Part shown: positions 1 through 14,300 of the stretch, one piece after another
Position numbering within the stretch: position 1 is the first letter of the stretch
Layout of the letters: every line of letters starts with the position of its first letter
Origin: Mytilus californianus
Lineage: Eukaryota > Mollusca > Bivalvia > Mytilida > Mytilidae
NCBI RefSeq assembly: GCF_021869535.1
Contig: NW_026262659.1
Span: forward strand, 5,084,001 to 5,148,000
DNA length: 64,000 bases
Reading direction: 5' to 3'
Translations under genes and position numbers: made by a program
The notes under the pieces: model-generated
Told to the model about the DNA's origin: nothing
The model's database searches: none
Seen by the model: the letters and a program-made list of their open reading frames with translations, nothing else

Positions 1-390
1 AAGCATTTTTGCCTTCTTTAAAAGAAAGATTTTTGGGGAATATAGGAATCACTCTGTCTGACTGTATGTCCATGTGCCTTGTAAGCCAAACTCTTTCTAA
101 TTTGCTTGACAGATATTGATAAAACTTTGCACAGTTGTAGAGCACTTCCTGAGGATGTGCATAAAGGAATAAAATTCCTGGCTAACCTATTGAAGGGGAG
201 ATAATTAAATATACTTACTGCAATGTACTAATAGTTTTGCAGGGCAGGGGATCTCTTTTTGTGAGTTTATTCAATGTTTTAGCTTTCTGTTTGTGCTAGA
301 AAATGATCTGTAGGAGAACTGGGTATAATGTCATTAAAGTGTTAAAGTTTTCAGCAGAAATGTTTGGACACATCTATTATGATAAAGAAA

Positions 391-523
391 GCAGTGGCAG
401 ATCCAGAAATTTTCATTAGCGGGGGCACTGACTGCCTCAGAGTCATGCCTCAGTGATTCGCTATATAATCAACAATATTTTCCCCACAAAAGGGGGGGGG
501 GGGGGGCCCTAAATCCGCCCCTG
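391..523. mobile_element. Short MITE-like element, CAGTGGCAGATCCAG ends
   Basis: The left end CAGTGGCAGATCCAG is inverted relative to the right end AATCCGCCCCTG, with mismatches. A run of 15 G lies inside. The type resembles hAT-like MITEs; no clean target duplication was found. Confidence 0.5.
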
Positions 524-856
524 GAAAGTAAGTATAATCTCTAACTGAGAAACTAAAACTCTTGCTAAATCTCAAGGTATAATGTTTGTGTGATTGATTG
601 AAGTCTGCTGATATGTCCAGTAGCTAAAATACGTCAAATATGCAAGCTCACAAGGCAATTTTCAGTAGTAATACATCTTATTACATGGTACACCTGGTGG
701 GATTGGATTAGATACAGTATTATATTATTATTTGTGCATATGAATAAGTATATCATGGAAAATGTCTTAAATAAAACTTCTAATGACTATAGAATTAGAT
801 GAAAACAATTTAATCTTAACTCTTAGTTTGTTTAGCACTCAGTAACATATACTAAC

Positions 857-1234
857 AGACCACTTTCAAGTTCGTTGCATTTCCATCAAAAAGTTTGGTT
901 TGAGTGAGCATCATTCATGCATTTAGGGGCATCGCCACTTCCTTCCCATGTTGAGCGAGTGGTTGAAAAAAATATGTGCTATATTGCACAAATTGTTCAG
1001 CAAATTAAAATCTTATAATTGATAATCAGCACTGCTGCATTAGAGAATTGTGATTAGGTACATAAGGAATAAACATTATTTCTAGTTTATCCTGCATAAT
1101 GACGATCACAAAAACACTTGATGAACTTTGATAGTGCAAGTAAATAGGTGGTCTCCTCTATCTGGTTAATGACGTCATACATGCGCGCATAATTGAGAAC
1201 TTTTCCAGTGAAGGACATAACTGGAAAGTGGTCT
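857..1234. mobile_element. MITE-like element, AGACCACTTTC ends
   Basis: AGACCACTTTCAAGTTCG at the left is matched by an inverted AACTGGAAAGTGGTCT at the right, 378 bp overall. No clear target duplication was seen. Confidence 0.5.
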
Positions 1235-4059
1235 ATTGTAAAGTCTTTGGTTTGAGCCAATCAGGAATTGAACCATACCTCAAAGCCAGTATTATACGAG
1301 ATGACTGGCATCTCCAGTTAGGGGTTAATAAGTCTTTGACGATGTATGGTTATGAAAATAATTAAGTTAATGAAAAATTTTATTTGGAAGGTATTGAAGT
1401 GTGAATATCATTTATTAAACTTAAATGATAATTGAAGCAATAAAAATACAATTAGTATGGGATTTAAGAATTATATGTTTTTAATAAAAATAAGAAGTTA
1501 CAACTATCAAAATATTGCTATTATTAAAATATTAAGAATGTTTAAAGTCATGACTTGACTGATTTACAGTAGATCTTCCCTTAAATTGTCTGAAATTCCA
1601 CAACAAAAATCTAGATTTTTTGTACAAATCTTGGCTGGGTTGCAGTCAAATCATAAAAATTTTAATTTTTAAAAGGTTTGATTGAATTTGTTGTATTTTG
1701 TTTATTTATTAAGCACTTATAATTTAAACAAGGTTGAATTTTTTTTTGTTTAACCCAGTCCTTATTTTTGACCTCCTTAAAATGTCGTCACATGTAATCA
1801 ATAGGGTACTTGTGCCAAATAGGGCATGCAGATAGGCAATAAAACAAAGCATATATAGATTGGATTTAGGGATGAATTAGCAAAATTAAAAAAAAGAAAT
1901 CCATAATTTTTTTGGGTTCTACTTTAATTTTTAATTAATATTTTGTTTTAGACATTTTAAATATCATTTGAATACCTGGAACAGTATGTAATAATAAATG
2001 GGTCATTACAGTCTATTTAAAAAATGTATTTGATATGTAAAGTAGTTTTGCCAACAGTATGGAAACCTTGATAAAATTAAGCTAGCATAGTGCAAATATG
2101 TTTATGTGTTTGGAATGTGATTCATAATTCTGGAAAGGGAATACACCAGGATTTTACTGGGTGAGGTAATGCATTAATAAAAGAAAATTGTTGTTCATAA
2201 ATTCCTTCAATTTGTAGACTTTTGATTTGTGGAAAAATAATCAGATTATTTTCTTATTAGGTTATTACTGTAACAGTGAAAACTATTTAAATTGAGCTCT
2301 GTTTAAATTAGGAAAATATCCACGAATATGCAAGTTTTCCTCAAACCACGAAAATTGGTTCCCACGAAAATAAATCAATCCACAGTATATGATATGCAAG
2401 CGGGGGGGGGGGCATCATCTGTGGACACATGTGGACACAATCCACATTTATTTTTTAATAATACAGTTCATGGTATATATGATTTATTTGTGGCAGATCC
2501 TTATCACAGCAATTTAGAAATACTTTGTGGTTTAATTAATGCCCAGATAACTTTGTGTGCCCTGTGGTTAACTAAATATAACAGTGTTAAAAAAATAAAA
2601 ATTGATACCAATTTACTGGTGAATTGGTAAAATATCTGACCTAATGAACAGTTTGGTTTGATGACAAAAATTGGGTCAGAATTTTTAAAGAATTGCAATA
2701 GTTTGAGAGAAACTTTTACAGTCAAGTCACAGTTTATTCTTGAAAAACAGGAATAAAAAAAGAACCTAGTTTAAGATTGACCAAGCTAAATTGTGGTAAT
2801 TTGCCAAGTGTGAAACAAATTGAAATAGATTAATTTTAACAAAGTCATATCATTACATCAAGTTTTAAGAACAATTACCTGGTTGATTTAGAGTTGACCA
2901 TTTGAATGGATGCTTGTCTATCATTGTCTCTTAAGTTGTAGATCATAATTAGTTTCATTGTTTTTTTGATGAGATTAACAATTTGCAAAGACATGATAAG
3001 AAAACCCCTAAGAAATTTAAAATCAAGTACTATTTTAACTAGGTCGTGTAATAGGATGTTATTTGGTTAGTATGCAAAGACTTTAAATGTACTATCATGT
3101 ACCTGTTGACTTTGGAATAGTACAAAAACTAGGGTAGGAACAGCTAGAAAAATACAAATGCTAAGGGAATATGTGATTCATCAATTTGGAATTTGAAAAC
3201 ATACCAGATTTTTCTGTATGAGGTAATGCATTCATAAATGAAAATTTCTACTTCTAAGCTAACCCTTTGACTCATGGAAATAACCAGAAACTGTTTTCAA
3301 ACAGTAAAGGTCATTATTTCATTATATGGGCCTCAGAGTTTTCAACCTTTCACTGACTCACACAGTTTTTGTGTCAGTTGGCAAAAAATGAAAATCTGAA
3401 TTTTGCTAAGTTATAATGTATGTTGGCTTTGGGTAATAGAGTACATGTTTAGTTCTTATAACTCCTCCTATACTTATAGCACTTAGAAACTTTTCATGAT
3501 GTATTAAAAATAATGCATATTTAAATAATGGTAGCTGTACAAAATTTTTTTAACAGCTAGAACATAACATTTTTAAAAAAAATCATCATTTATTTATCAT
3601 TATCAGTACCAGATTCTATAGATCTGTTATAGTTGTTAAAATAGATTTGCAAAATTTTGCATAGTATAAAAACTAAAAAAAAAAACCTTTCTTGTTTATA
3701 AAAGATTTTTTTTTTTAGTAAACTCCATTATTTTCTCATTTAGTTGAGCCAAACTATTTTAAAAGTTCAAAAAGAAGGTAATGACTTAAATTAACCTTTA
3801 AAATCAAATATGTGTTGAATAGGAGTCATTATCAAGTCATTGCCATGATTTCCTTATAATACTGGCACCACTGTATTTATAATGTATCATCAATTTTACT
3901 CAGAGACTTTTAGAAATGCTATTACTGAACATATAATCATTGACTGAAGAATATCTTGTGATAAGCCTGCTCAGAAAGGTTAGCATGCTTATGTTAACAT
4001 TTGTATCCTGTGGTTAACCAAATATGAGGGTACCGCAAAATCAAAATTGACATCAATTT

Positions 4060-5500
4060 ACTTGTGAAACTGTCCGAAGACACATTGGTTTTCGCACTCT
4101 AACTTTAGTTTAAGTGAATGGATCTCTATGAAATTTTACCATAAGGTTCAATACCACAAAAGGAAGGTGGGGATTGATTTTAGGGGTTATGGTACCAACA
4201 GTTAAGGAATTAGGGGCCAAAAAGGGGCCAAAAATAAGCATTTTTGTAACTTCCAGACATAACTTGTGTGTTAGTGTACGGATCTCTCTGACATTGTACC
4301 ACAAGGTTCCATATCACAAAGGGAATGCTGGGATTGATATTGGGGGTAATTGCCTCAAAATTTTAGGAATTAGGGGCCAAAAAGGGGCAAAAAACAAGCA
4401 TTTTTCTAGTTTCATGACAATAACTTGTGTGTAAGTGTACGGATCTCTCTGACATTGTACCACAAGGTTCCATATCACAAAGGAAATGCTGGGATTGATT
4501 TTAAGGGTAATTGCCTCCAAATTTTAGGATTTAGGGGCCAAAAAGGGGCAAAAAACAAGCATTTTTCTAGTTTCATGACAATAACTTGTGTGTAAGTGTA
4601 TGGATCTCTCTGACATTGTACTACAAGGTTCCATATCACAAAGGGAAAGATGGAATTGAGTTTGGGGGTAATTGCCTAAAACGTTTAGGAATAGTGGGCC
4701 AAAAGGGGCCAAAAAGAAGCATTTATCTAGTTTCCAGACAAATAACTTGTGTTCAAGTGTATGGATCTCTCTGAAATTGGACTGCAAGGTACCATACCAC
4801 AAAGGGAAGGCTGGGATTGATTTTGGGGGTAATTCCCTCAAAATATTAGGAACTAGGGGCCATAAAGGGGCAAAAAAACAAGCATTTTTTTAGTTTCAGG
4901 ACAATTACTTGTGTGTAAGTGTATGGATCTTTATGAAATTGTACTGCAAGGTTCCATATCACAAAGGGAAAGCTGGGTTTGAGTTTGGGGGTAATTGCCC
5001 TAAACGTTTAGGAATTTGGGGCCAAAAAGGGGCCAAAAAACAAGCATTTTTCTAGTTTCCAGACAATAACTTGTGTTCAAGTGTATGGATCTCTCTGAAA
5101 TTGTACTGTAAGGTACCATACCACAAAGGGAAAGCTGGGATTGAGTTTGGGGGTGATGAATCATAAGGGGGTTAAAAAAATTTGGGGGGGGGATTTTTTT
5201 TCTCCTTTTTTTTCTTTAAAATTTTCCATTTTAAATTGGTTATTTCTGATTTATATATAAAAGCAAATAATAATGATATGGTTTGAATAGGTAAATTAAA
5301 AAATTTTAAGTTCTTAGACCACATTCATTCTGTGTCAGAAACCTATGCTGTGTCAAATATTTAATTACAATCCAAATTCAGTGCTGTATCAAGCTTGAAT
5401 GTTGTGTCCATACTTGCCCCAACTGTTCAGGGTTAGACCTCTGCAGTCGTATCAAGCTGCGCCCCAGCGGAGCATTTTATTGGTATATTTGTGTATAACA
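4060..5500 (+). repeat. Composite interspersed repeat with ~161-bp tandem units
   Basis: GATCTCT anchors recur at 4121, 4281, 4442, 4603, 4764, 4926 and 5088, about 161 bp apart. Each unit includes 'ccacaaggttccatatcacaa' and 'ggggccaaaaaggggc' variants. The tail holds TTGCCCCAACTGTTCAGGGT and ends near GGAGCATTTTATT. Short open frames here are by-products of the repeat. Confidence 0.85.
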
Positions 5501-5682
5501 ATTACTGACAGATCAAGTTTGCATTTCATTAGGTATGACCTAGTTTTTAAGGAATTAAAGTACTTGGACATAGAAAACTTAATAAAATATGTAATTATTA
5601 AGACTTTTTTGTAGATGCAGTAGATCTGCAGCTTTCTTTTAGTATATTTGTATATTATGTTAACTAACAGATCAATCACAGA

Positions 5683-6760
5683 AAACTAAATATTAACTAA
5701 CTTGAACCAGACACCCCACAGGAAACTATATATTGACTAACTTGAACCAGACACATCACAGAAAACTAAATATTGACTAACTTGAACCAGACACATCACA
5801 GGAAACTATATATTGACTAACTTGAACCAGACACCTCACAAGAAACTAAATATTGACTAACTTGAACCAGACACATCACAGAAAACTAAATATTGACTAA
5901 CATGAACCAGACACATCACAGGAAACTATATATTGACTAACTTGAACCAGACACCTCACAAGAAACTATATATTGACTAACTTGAACCAGACACATCACA
6001 GAAAACTAAATATTGACTAACTTGAACCAGACACATCACAGGAAACTATATATTGACTAACTTGAACCAGACACCTCACAAGAAACTATATATTGACTAA
6101 CTTGAACCAGACACATCACAGAAAACTAAATATTGACTAACTTGAACCAGACACCCCACAGGAAACTAAATATATATTGACTAACTTGAACCAGACACAT
6201 CACAGAAAACTAAATATTGACTAACTTGAACCAGACACCCCACAGGAAACTAAATATATATTGACTAACTTGAACCAGACACATCACAGAAAACTAAATA
6301 TTGACAAACTTGAACCAGACACCCCACAGGAAACTAAATATATATTGACTAACTTGAACCAGACACATCACAGAAAACTAAATATTAACTAACTTGAACC
6401 AGACACCCCACAGGAAACTATATATTGACTAACTTGAACAAAACACCTCACAGAAAACTAAATATTGACTAACTTGAAACAGACACATCACAGAAAACTA
6501 AATATTGACTAACTTGAACAAGACCCATCACAGAAAACTAAATATTGACTAACTTGAACAAGACACATCACAAAACTCTAAATGTTGACTAACTTGAACC
6601 AGACACCTCTCAAAAAACTAAATGTTGACTAACTTGAACCAGACACATCACAGAACTCTAAATGTTGACTTACTTGAACTAGACACATCACAGAATTATA
6701 AATATTGACTATCTTGAACCAGACACATCACAGAATTATAAATATTGACTAACTTGAACC
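5683..6760 (+). repeat. 40-bp satellite array, about 27 copies
   Basis: The unit contains 'tattgactaacttgaaccag' then 'acacatcacagaaaactaaa'. Variants (acaccccacagg, acacctcacaag, and ones with extra TATA) alternate in a higher-order pattern. Copies diverge towards the right end. There are no spacers. Confidence 0.95.
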
Positions 6761-6762
6761 TT

Positions 6763-7075
6763 AGTTCAAGGATAAGCAGTTCCTTCTCCACTAGTGGCAC
6801 TTGTTTTAGAACTCCTTGCAAGCAGACATTAGGTGATAAGTCACATTCGATGATGTCTCAATCATGGAAAAGAGGACTGGATTGTGGTTCTGACAATTGA
6901 AACATATCCATGGTCATCTATGACAAATATTCCATAACAATCAACCAAATTAAGATTGCCTCTATAAAACTTTCAAAGGGATGACTTCAGCTTTACAATT
7001 TGGAACCCTTGGTTATATAACATCTTTGTAAGCAATATGACCCTCTGTTAAGAAAATCATGAAAGGAAACAGAAG
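6763..7075 (+). repeat. Interspersed repeat, 'gaggactggattgtggtt' family
   Basis: This sequence recurs, in pieces, at about 40850-40975, 43057-43275, 52526-52715 and 53405-53500. Shared words include 'ataagcagttcctgctccac' and 'attgtggttacgacaattg'. It does not code. Confidence 0.75.
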
Positions 7076-7278
7076 CTGTGGAATATTAAACTTAACTATC
7101 TTGTTTTCTGTTAATCCTGTTGTAGATGTATATACAGCTCTTTTGGAAAGGAAAACAATTTAATGATGATAATTATGATTTACACTTACAGGTATTATGG
7201 TAACAATAATTTACAATTGGAAATTGCCTTTTATAGAAATTTTATTATAAGCCACAACAATCAAGGATCTAAAACACT

Positions 7279-7284
7279 TTTATT
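7279..7284 (-). terminator. Candidate polyadenylation signal of the galaxin-like gene
   Basis: AATAAA on the minus strand, about 735 bases past the stop codon. No nearer canonical signal was noticed, so the 3' UTR length is uncertain. Confidence 0.3.
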
Positions 7285-8019
7285 ATAAAATGTAATATTA
7301 CATAAATAAACATGTATATTTACAACAATGCATGATAGTAAAATGAGAAGTTGATAAATAGGCCATTTTACAGTCAAATAAGACTAACACACATATGAGA
7401 TGGACATAAACTTAATGATATTGATGATGGCAGTATATTAACATAATACAAAGCAAAAAGCCCTATCAACATTTGTCATTACAAACAAAATGATATTAGA
7501 TTAAGAACTGATTTTGCTTGTCTTTGAGATTTCACATAGATTTTTTCATACAGTCCATCAACTATCTTCAACATCCTACAACCTGAGTATAATTAAACTA
7601 GCTTTACCAATATCCACCTCTCTGACCTAGTTCTTATGACCAGTTCTCCAAAAATAGAAGGTGTTTTGTGAAATTTGCTTGATTTAAAACATATATAATG
7701 CGACTTATTAATTACATTTTGTTTGGGATATCTGAGTTCCCAAATAATTTCTTGACTTAAAACTTATATGATTTCCACAATATTGTTATATTTTAAATGG
7801 GGAATTGGCAAAGCATTGGCTGGTAGTATTAACATCTTGCTCGAGTCCTATGAAAAGTATATTGGCATTGTTATTTTTTAGGAAATCACAATTATTTTCA
7901 TGATAAGCTATAGCAAACTTTATAACTAATTCTTGGAAATATTTGAAATCAAGTGTAAGGAAACTTATACTTTCATAGGAAACAAGAATTTTAATTCCTT
8001 GACCTAATTTGAGATGTTG

Positions 8020-8378
8020 TTATAACTTCATTTCAGATTTTGTTAATTCAATAGATATTTTGATCCCAGCCACTTTGTCAAAGACAAATTTATTTTTGTC
8101 ATTTACACACTGTGTTGCCTTTTTCTGCAGGTAATTGCTTGCTCTTTTACTCCATGGAATAATTAGGTCACTGTCACCTAATCTCAACAGATTGCTATAA
8201 TCATCCAGGTCTGTCAGAAGGATAATTGGTCTTGTGTTCAGTTGACATGTACAAGGTACTTGGAATTGAACCTTTTGTTTTTTAAAAGTTTCCTTAGAGA
8301 TCAAATCTTTCCATATGATACCATCCACTGTCGTTGTGTTACCAGCCATTGACGTGTTTATATTAGCAATCTTCAGAA
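8020..8378 (-). CDS. Galaxin-like gene, exon 8 (C-terminal module and stop)
   Basis: This exon encodes 118 residues and the TAA stop. It contains PCTCQLNTRPIILLTD followed by LRLGDSDLIIPWSKR and a later Cys. A CxC with a downstream hydrophobic strand and a Trp is the kind of pattern seen in NTR/C345C domains; this assignment is by eye only. Confidence 0.82.
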
Positions 8379-11300
8379 CTGAAAGTAAAATTTAATTAAA
8401 ATGTTTTCTATAATCAACATAATTTTAGCTGATATGTTTTATTTAAAAAGCAAAAATGTCTTTTTTACATTCTTTTAAATGTCTATTTGTATTGTTAGTC
8501 AAGCTATGAAAATGGTGAGAATATTGGGAATTTTTCAAATAGTATTTTTTGTAAAATTTTGAGAAAAAGACATGTTTCTTTAGACATCTTGTTTTGTGGT
8601 CCCTTTACAGCATGTCAAATGTTTTCAAGTGTTTTATGTACTGTTACAAATACTTGATATATTTTTGCATTCGAAGGCAGTATTCAATATTATGATAATA
8701 GTTTAAAAATAATTCTGGCATTTTTCTATCAAATCTAGTAATTTATTTTAAACTTACCAAATTGTTTACATAGATTAGTAGCTGACTCCAGAAATAGTTT
8801 GACATTCTCGATGCGGTGTAAGTAACAGTAAGAACATATTCCATAGTCTGTATGCCTAGGCAGTGTAGGATGGATCTCATCTATATACTCTATGCTATTT
8901 TGATGACAGCTGTTAATATAATGTAAAACATTTAAAAGTCAGTATTTAATTTCAGATTGTGTTTGACAAAAAGTCTACAATAAAAAACCTGCCAAAACCA
9001 AATAAGAATCCAAAATGATTAAATGTATTAAAATATTTGCAGTAAATATACTCAAATCTATTTTTAAAGAAATTTTATTTGTAAGCAGACTTGAAAGTAA
9101 GCTTACCCAAGATGTAAATACTGGGATATAAATAAATGTTATATATAATTAGTTTACTGACTTTGAAAACTTTTAAAATTCATATTACATCAGACTTATA
9201 ACCAAGTTTATGGATGTTTAATGTTAATATGTGCTGTTGTGAATATCAAAAGCTTTAGCTTTTATTCTTTATATAAAGTATTTACTATTTCCCTGTTTTT
9301 ATTTGTATTTCCCATTTACATTACTTCAACACTCCACAACAAAACATGGATGTTTGCATTCTTTGATAGAATATTGTGAGTGTAACTGGAAGCCCCATTA
9401 AAATACATTATTTTCTTACCTCTGTTTGTTTGTTTTTAAGTAAATTGTGTTGTCACAACAGATCTTTGTAGTCTTGTTATAACTTTTTATTCCACAGCAA
9501 TCTCTTCCTTCATCTAACCCCATCTTATCCAAAACTCCTTCACAGCATAGGTCTGAGGTCTCATTATATTGGTCGTTACCACACATATCAGTTTTATTAA
9601 TAATACCACCCAGCTGGCATCTATGTGTAATACTTGAATAGGACTGACTTTTCTCAAGGTCAGAAGGAACACAGCATGTGTCATGGTATTCAACAGATTT
9701 TGTAATTATTTTAAATGTTTCATGATTGAAGTTGTGTTTTGTGCAGCAAACATCTTCATGGCTGTCATAACTGGCTTTTCCGCAGCATTTGTATTCAGAA
9801 GATTTAACAATAATGTCGCCTCCTGTTAAAAAAAATATTTCTACTATAAAAAAGCCCATTTGCATGCCTAATATTTAAATTATGGATTCCTTATATGGCA
9901 AACTGCACAGAAATAATCCATTTTAGGAAGCTTGAGTTAATGTTTTGTCAAGTTGATGAGTTACTTGTTAGATTTCAAACCTCCAAAGAGGGAGATGGTA
10001 AACAATATGTCAGGGTGGTTATGGGCAATGAAACTTGGGTGGACGGCATGAATATTTTAAAACTACAATTATATCTAAAATGAAGTAAAATGAAGATAGC
10101 TGTGATAAGAATTAGTGAAAAAATAAAGTATCATAGGAACAACAACTTTATAATTAAAAAATAATAAGAATAGTAACTCCTCAAATCGTGAGACAGTATA
10201 AACCATCCACACCCGGCCGAGTGTACTGCATAAGAATAAGTCAGAGAAGAACTCAACACAGTAATCTGCTTGCATGCAATACGTAATCTATTAAAAATAA
10301 ATTATTTTTTGTGGGCTTCAATTTCTTAATACTTCATCACGTAAAGTTTGTCATGACTAAGTTTTAATTGGAGTGAAACAAATGTGTAATAGATGATGTA
10401 GCCACACAAACTACTGGTCTTAATCAGTAATGAAATGATGTTATACTCTTTCAATAACCATATAAATAAAGAATTTTCATATTCTATATCAGTGTGATTT
10501 TTGCCGTGCTTAATCAGTTATTTACCAGGTTTACAACACTGGTGAGAGGATGTGTTGTATATTACACTCCCACAACATGATTGGTATTGACTGTCATACA
10601 ATCCATTCCCACAACAGTCCTCTGTTGATGATGTTATGTTGATAGGGAGCCCATTGCAACACTTCTGACTACTTGGATGGTAATGGCCTACATTAAAAAT
10701 ATGTTTTTGTAGAATAAATTGAATGCAGTTGTCAAAATTGTACATTCAGACCCTTAATTTTCAAAAGTTGAGTAAAAAATTTCAGAGGTCATCCCTACAA
10801 GTTGTCTGTTCAATGATAATGTATTTGCTTTCCAACCTTTGTATTCATCCTCCAACAAGTTCTGAGTGAAATATTAATCAAGAAATGTGTGAAAGAGATT
10901 ACATTTTCAAGAAAGGAGATTATTAAATTTTCATAGATGTTGATATAAGTCTACAGTATCACTGTAGCCTATCAACACTGAGGTTGTGAGTTAGAACCCT
11001 GCATGTGGCAGGTGAATTCAACTCTGATGTTAATTGACTAGGATTGCCAGTTTGTCTGCCAAAGGTAGATGATTTTCTCTGGTCACTTTGGCTTCCTCCA
11101 CCAATAAAATTTGGCCGCCACATGATAGCCAAGAGTGCTGAGCATGGGGTTAAACACTAACAATCCAAACATAGGTGTTTGTACATTCATCCCAGGGTTT
11201 CCAACATACAGGAATCAGTCTACTTTTTTAAAGCTATCTCGGAATACAAATCTTAAATACAATAAATAGAAAATAGAAAAAAATACCTTTTTCACAGCAC

Positions 11301-14300
11301 TCAGTATCATGTGGTATGGTAAAACTTCCATCACAACATTTTTCATCAATTGTATTATACAACTTTGTGCCGCAACATTTATAATGCTCATCACTATCAC
11401 TGACATTATGTAACATTGTGGAGCAACATTTCTGTTTCCTAATGTCATACTCGGTGTTGTTACATAAGGATTTAAATAAGGGTAGGACAATTTCTTCCTT
11501 ACTGGATTTACAGTAATGTGTTGTTTTGTTGTAATATTCAACCCCACAACATTTCTTATGAGTTCCTATGCTGTGTGACTTTTTATTACCATTTCTATCC
11601 CTACAGCAAGTTGTTGTTTTTTGGTCAATAGGTGTTGAACCACAGCAACTGTTGATACCTGGATATAGAAATAAAATAAAAATACTATAAAGACTCATTG
11701 GAATTAGTTGCACTATGATGAAAGAAATAAACCACTATATTAATTTCTTTGATGGACTGAAAAAATTCAATAAGTTTTATCTTTAATAGAAATAAATAGA
11801 TTGATCTTTTAACAAGGGCATCAATATCTGTTAAGAAAAAAAAAGATCTCCTGAAAAACCATTCATTGTGAATTTTTTCTAAGACTACTAAAATGTTTAA
11901 AATTTAATCACCTAATTTGAGTAATCTTTAATTTAATTTTATTCTTTCATAAGGTCATTTTAAGATTAACACTAAAAAGTAAAATAACAAAAATACAGTC
12001 CCTTACCAAATGGCAAAATCAAAAGCTCAAACACATCAAACGAATGGAAAACAACTTTCATATTCCTGACTAATGGTACAGGCATTTCCTTATGTAGAAA
12101 TGGTGGATTAAACCTGGTTTTATAGCTAGCTAAACCTCTCACTTGTATGACAGTCACAGAAAATTCCATTATATTGACAATGATGTGTGAACAAAACAAA
12201 AAGACATACCCCGGTAATAGGTAAAAATGTAAAAAATAGGGGTACAGCAGTCAACATCGTGTTATAATCTTAATCTATTTAGTTACCATATTACCATTAA
12301 TTTTGTCATGCAAGATGTTATTGCAGCAGACTTTTTGTGACTTTTGGTAAGGGATAGCTCCACAACAGCTTACTTCTTTACCATCTTCTGCAAGCTTTTT
12401 GAACACATCCTTTTTACAACATATCTCAGTGTCAACAATGAATCTTTTTTCTAAAGATCAAAAATAAAGTATGGATTTGATATTATTTTATTTATAAATC
12501 TTGTCTCAGCCAGTGGGTTCAATGTGTGTTTTTTGTTGTTTTTATTCAATGATTAAGGTTGTTACATTAATTGTCATATATTTACTAGTGTCTATACAAA
12601 GTCAAGCAATCTGTACCATGTGTTATTTTGTATTATAGTAGTCTATTTTCTTGGAGGAAACTTGGTAGATCATGTGATCCTTTTTTATGTATATGTGACA
12701 ATAAGAAAAAGAAACCTAAACAAAACTGAACAACATTCTTCATAGAAGTTTTATGTTGATTGAATTTAAGATATCATTCTTATAAAAAGCTGACATAGCT
12801 TCTGAAAATGAGATTCAGTAGAACTAATTTTTAGAACATGAAAGTGTTCAGTCTGAAAAGACACGCATAGAATGTTGGTACCAGTGCCAAAACATATTAT
12901 TCTTATGGATTGGCCGTCCTTACTATGTTCCCTTTCCTTATTGAAAGTTTTGGTGGATTAGATGTTTATATGATACACAATGTGTATAATATTTTTTTCA
13001 GACATGCTGAATCATAAAAATATTTGTTTTGTTTACGTGCAAATTGTCACAATAATATTATAGGAGACCTTGAACTATTCAAAAAATTGTACTGTCATCT
13101 TCCTGTTTACGTAATAGGAAACTTATATAATGACAAATATCCAATCAGTTTCAAAAGTAAAATCCTCACAAAACTTACCACTACAGCAATCTAACTCCTG
13201 TCCATGTTTGTTGAATTTGGATGTTACTCCAGAATCACAGCACAGTTGTGTTTCTGAGTCATATTCTTCCCATGAAGACATGCATCTTTCTGCTTCTACA
13301 ATCACTAATGTTAACACTGAAATGTATAATAAAACATCAAGGTTAACACAGGAAGATTGATTGATTTTTATCTATTTGATCAAGCTGACGCACTGTATAT
13401 AGTAAGCCTTTCAGTCTGTCTAATATAAAAACAAAAAGATGTGGTATGAATGTCAATGAGATGACTCTTCACAAGAGACCAAATGACTAGAATTTTACAA
13501 CTATAGGTCACTGTAGGGCCTTCAAAAATCAGCAAAACCTAGGAAAGTCAGCTATAAAAGGCCCTGAATGTAAACAATTCAAACGAGAATACTTGATAAA
13601 ACAAAAAAGAAAAAAAAACAAATATGATATACAGCAACAAATGACAACCACTGAATTACAGGCTCCTGACTTACGACAGGTACATACAGAATGTGGGGGG
13701 GGGGGGGGATAATAGTCTATTATTCTTTCTATAGTTCACATGTATGTCTGCTTTTCTTCAAGTTAAATCTATTTTAAAGAAGTGATGAAGGCTTGCTTCA
13801 ACAACCAGACAATAAGATAGATCCAATTGATCAGAAGTGCTTGATTCTTATTTTTGCTCTTGACATCTCCCTCGGTTAAAGTTTGATTTGTTCAGCTTTA
13901 TTTTATAGTATATAAGTTTACTTGTTTATATCATTTTTAAAAGTCTTTTACTGTATACTGTAACTTTCAACCCTTTTGAATATAAATGAAAGGAGATGTC
14001 ATGTGGACATATCACTTAGATAGCAACCCAATGACCCTAACTCCCAATTAAAAAAAGGAAAAAAAAATAGGAATTAAAATTAGAATAAAAAAAATACATC
14101 AAATTACTGTGGACTTATTTGATTTGATGTGTAATTTTTTTTTTGTTAAATTGTCTGTCAGTTTTGTTTCAAGTTGAAGTTATAAAGAAACAGAAATAAA
14201 GGAATGAAAATTAATTCCAAGGAACACAAAATTCTTATTTTTAGAAAGAAAATACAAAGGAATCCAATATGAATATGAACATTACTTAATGAGACTTATT

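Larger units (their letters stand above)
1..4059. other. AT-rich non-coding stretch
   Basis: Apart from the two MITE-like elements at 391-523 and 857-1234 and a run of 11 G at 2402-2412, no gene could be supported on either strand. It could be intergenic or an intron of the NEK1 homologue. Confidence 0.5.

Noticed and set aside
2260-2395. Possible MITE ('tccacgaatatgcaag ... ccacagta')
   Set aside because: Only one plausible end was found.
4110-4893. Overlapping small open frames on both strands
   Set aside because: They repeat with the 161-bp repeat unit and recur at 18-19.5 kb in the same repeat; they are not genes.
5683-6760. Possible CRISPR array
   Set aside because: The 40-bp units follow one another without unique spacers, and the window is eukaryotic.
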